Shown here: in pieces, positions 34,597 through 34,612 of the stretch
Numbering within the stretch: position 1 is the first letter of the stretch
Layout: each line of letters starts with the position of its first letter
Source of the DNA: Betaproteobacteria bacterium
Lineage (GTDB): Bacteria > Pseudomonadota > Gammaproteobacteria > Burkholderiales > JACQAP01
Length of the DNA: 34,612 bases
NCBI GenBank assembly: GCA_025351455.1
Contig: JANXVW010000036.1
Location: forward strand, 1-34,612
Direction: 5' to 3'
Made by a program: the position numbers and the translations under genes
The notes under the pieces: model-generated
Seen by the model: the letters and a program-made list of their open reading frames with translations, nothing else
Databases searched by the model: none
What the model was told of the DNA's origin: nothing

Positions 34597-34612
34597 CGCC
34601 GCAAGCGGCACA

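Overview
The window is a GC-rich, densely coded chromosomal segment. It most resembles a betaproteobacterium, judging from the OpgGH pair, the CsbD/BON/DUF1328/DUF883 small proteins, an NtrC-type regulator, RhlE, Uup and a SirB1-type protein. I cannot place it to genus. There is no integrase, transposase, phage gene or CRISPR array. Accessory character comes instead from several families of short intergenic repeats.

Layout. Positions 454-12176 hold a sigma-54 response regulator, a very large cyclic beta-1,2-glucan synthase of the NdvB/ChvB type, and a phospholipase D-fold lipoprotein whose start overlaps the synthase stop. Positions 12181-13568 hold a REP-like cluster, then a CsbD gene and a small exported Cys-motif protein, closed by a strong terminator. 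Positions 13803-16823 (minus strand) encode a CHASE-PAS-PAS hybrid histidine kinase. Positions 17195-20222 carry a run of small envelope or stress proteins: a 26-aa membrane peptide, DUF3309, a BON lipoprotein, an unknown exported protein and a glycine-zipper protein. The run ends in a histidine-kinase-like protein that has lost its ATP-binding motifs. Positions 20460-23196 carry DUF1328, DUF883, a flavin disulfide oxidoreductase, a ferritin-like protein and a small membrane ORF. They converge on a minus-strand tRNA-Arg(CCT). Positions 23437-27506 are opgG-opgH. The rest (27692-34588) is housekeeping: uup, an AI-2E family permease, rhlE, a SirB1/TPR protein and an EamA transporter, separated by GTGACT-type and CACCGCAAAG-type repeats.

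Main observation. The CsbD, DUF3309 and DUF1328 transcription units are each preceded by a -24/-12 (sigma-54) promoter with exactly 10 nt between the GG and the GC. Upstream of each promoter lies a related palindrome close to CGGTAAGCATTACCG, with two copies 22 bp apart in front of the DUF3309 unit. This looks like one sigma-54 regulon of envelope and stress proteins under a common enhancer-binding protein. The orphan regulator at 454-1827 is a candidate activator. Activation and partner identity are inferred, not shown.

A second theme is periplasmic glucan. The window encodes both an NdvB-type cyclic glucan synthase and the unrelated OpgGH machinery about 13 kb apart, so the organism may make two chemically different osmoregulated glucans. 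With the osmotic and envelope-stress character of the small-protein operons, the region reads as an envelope-homeostasis neighbourhood.
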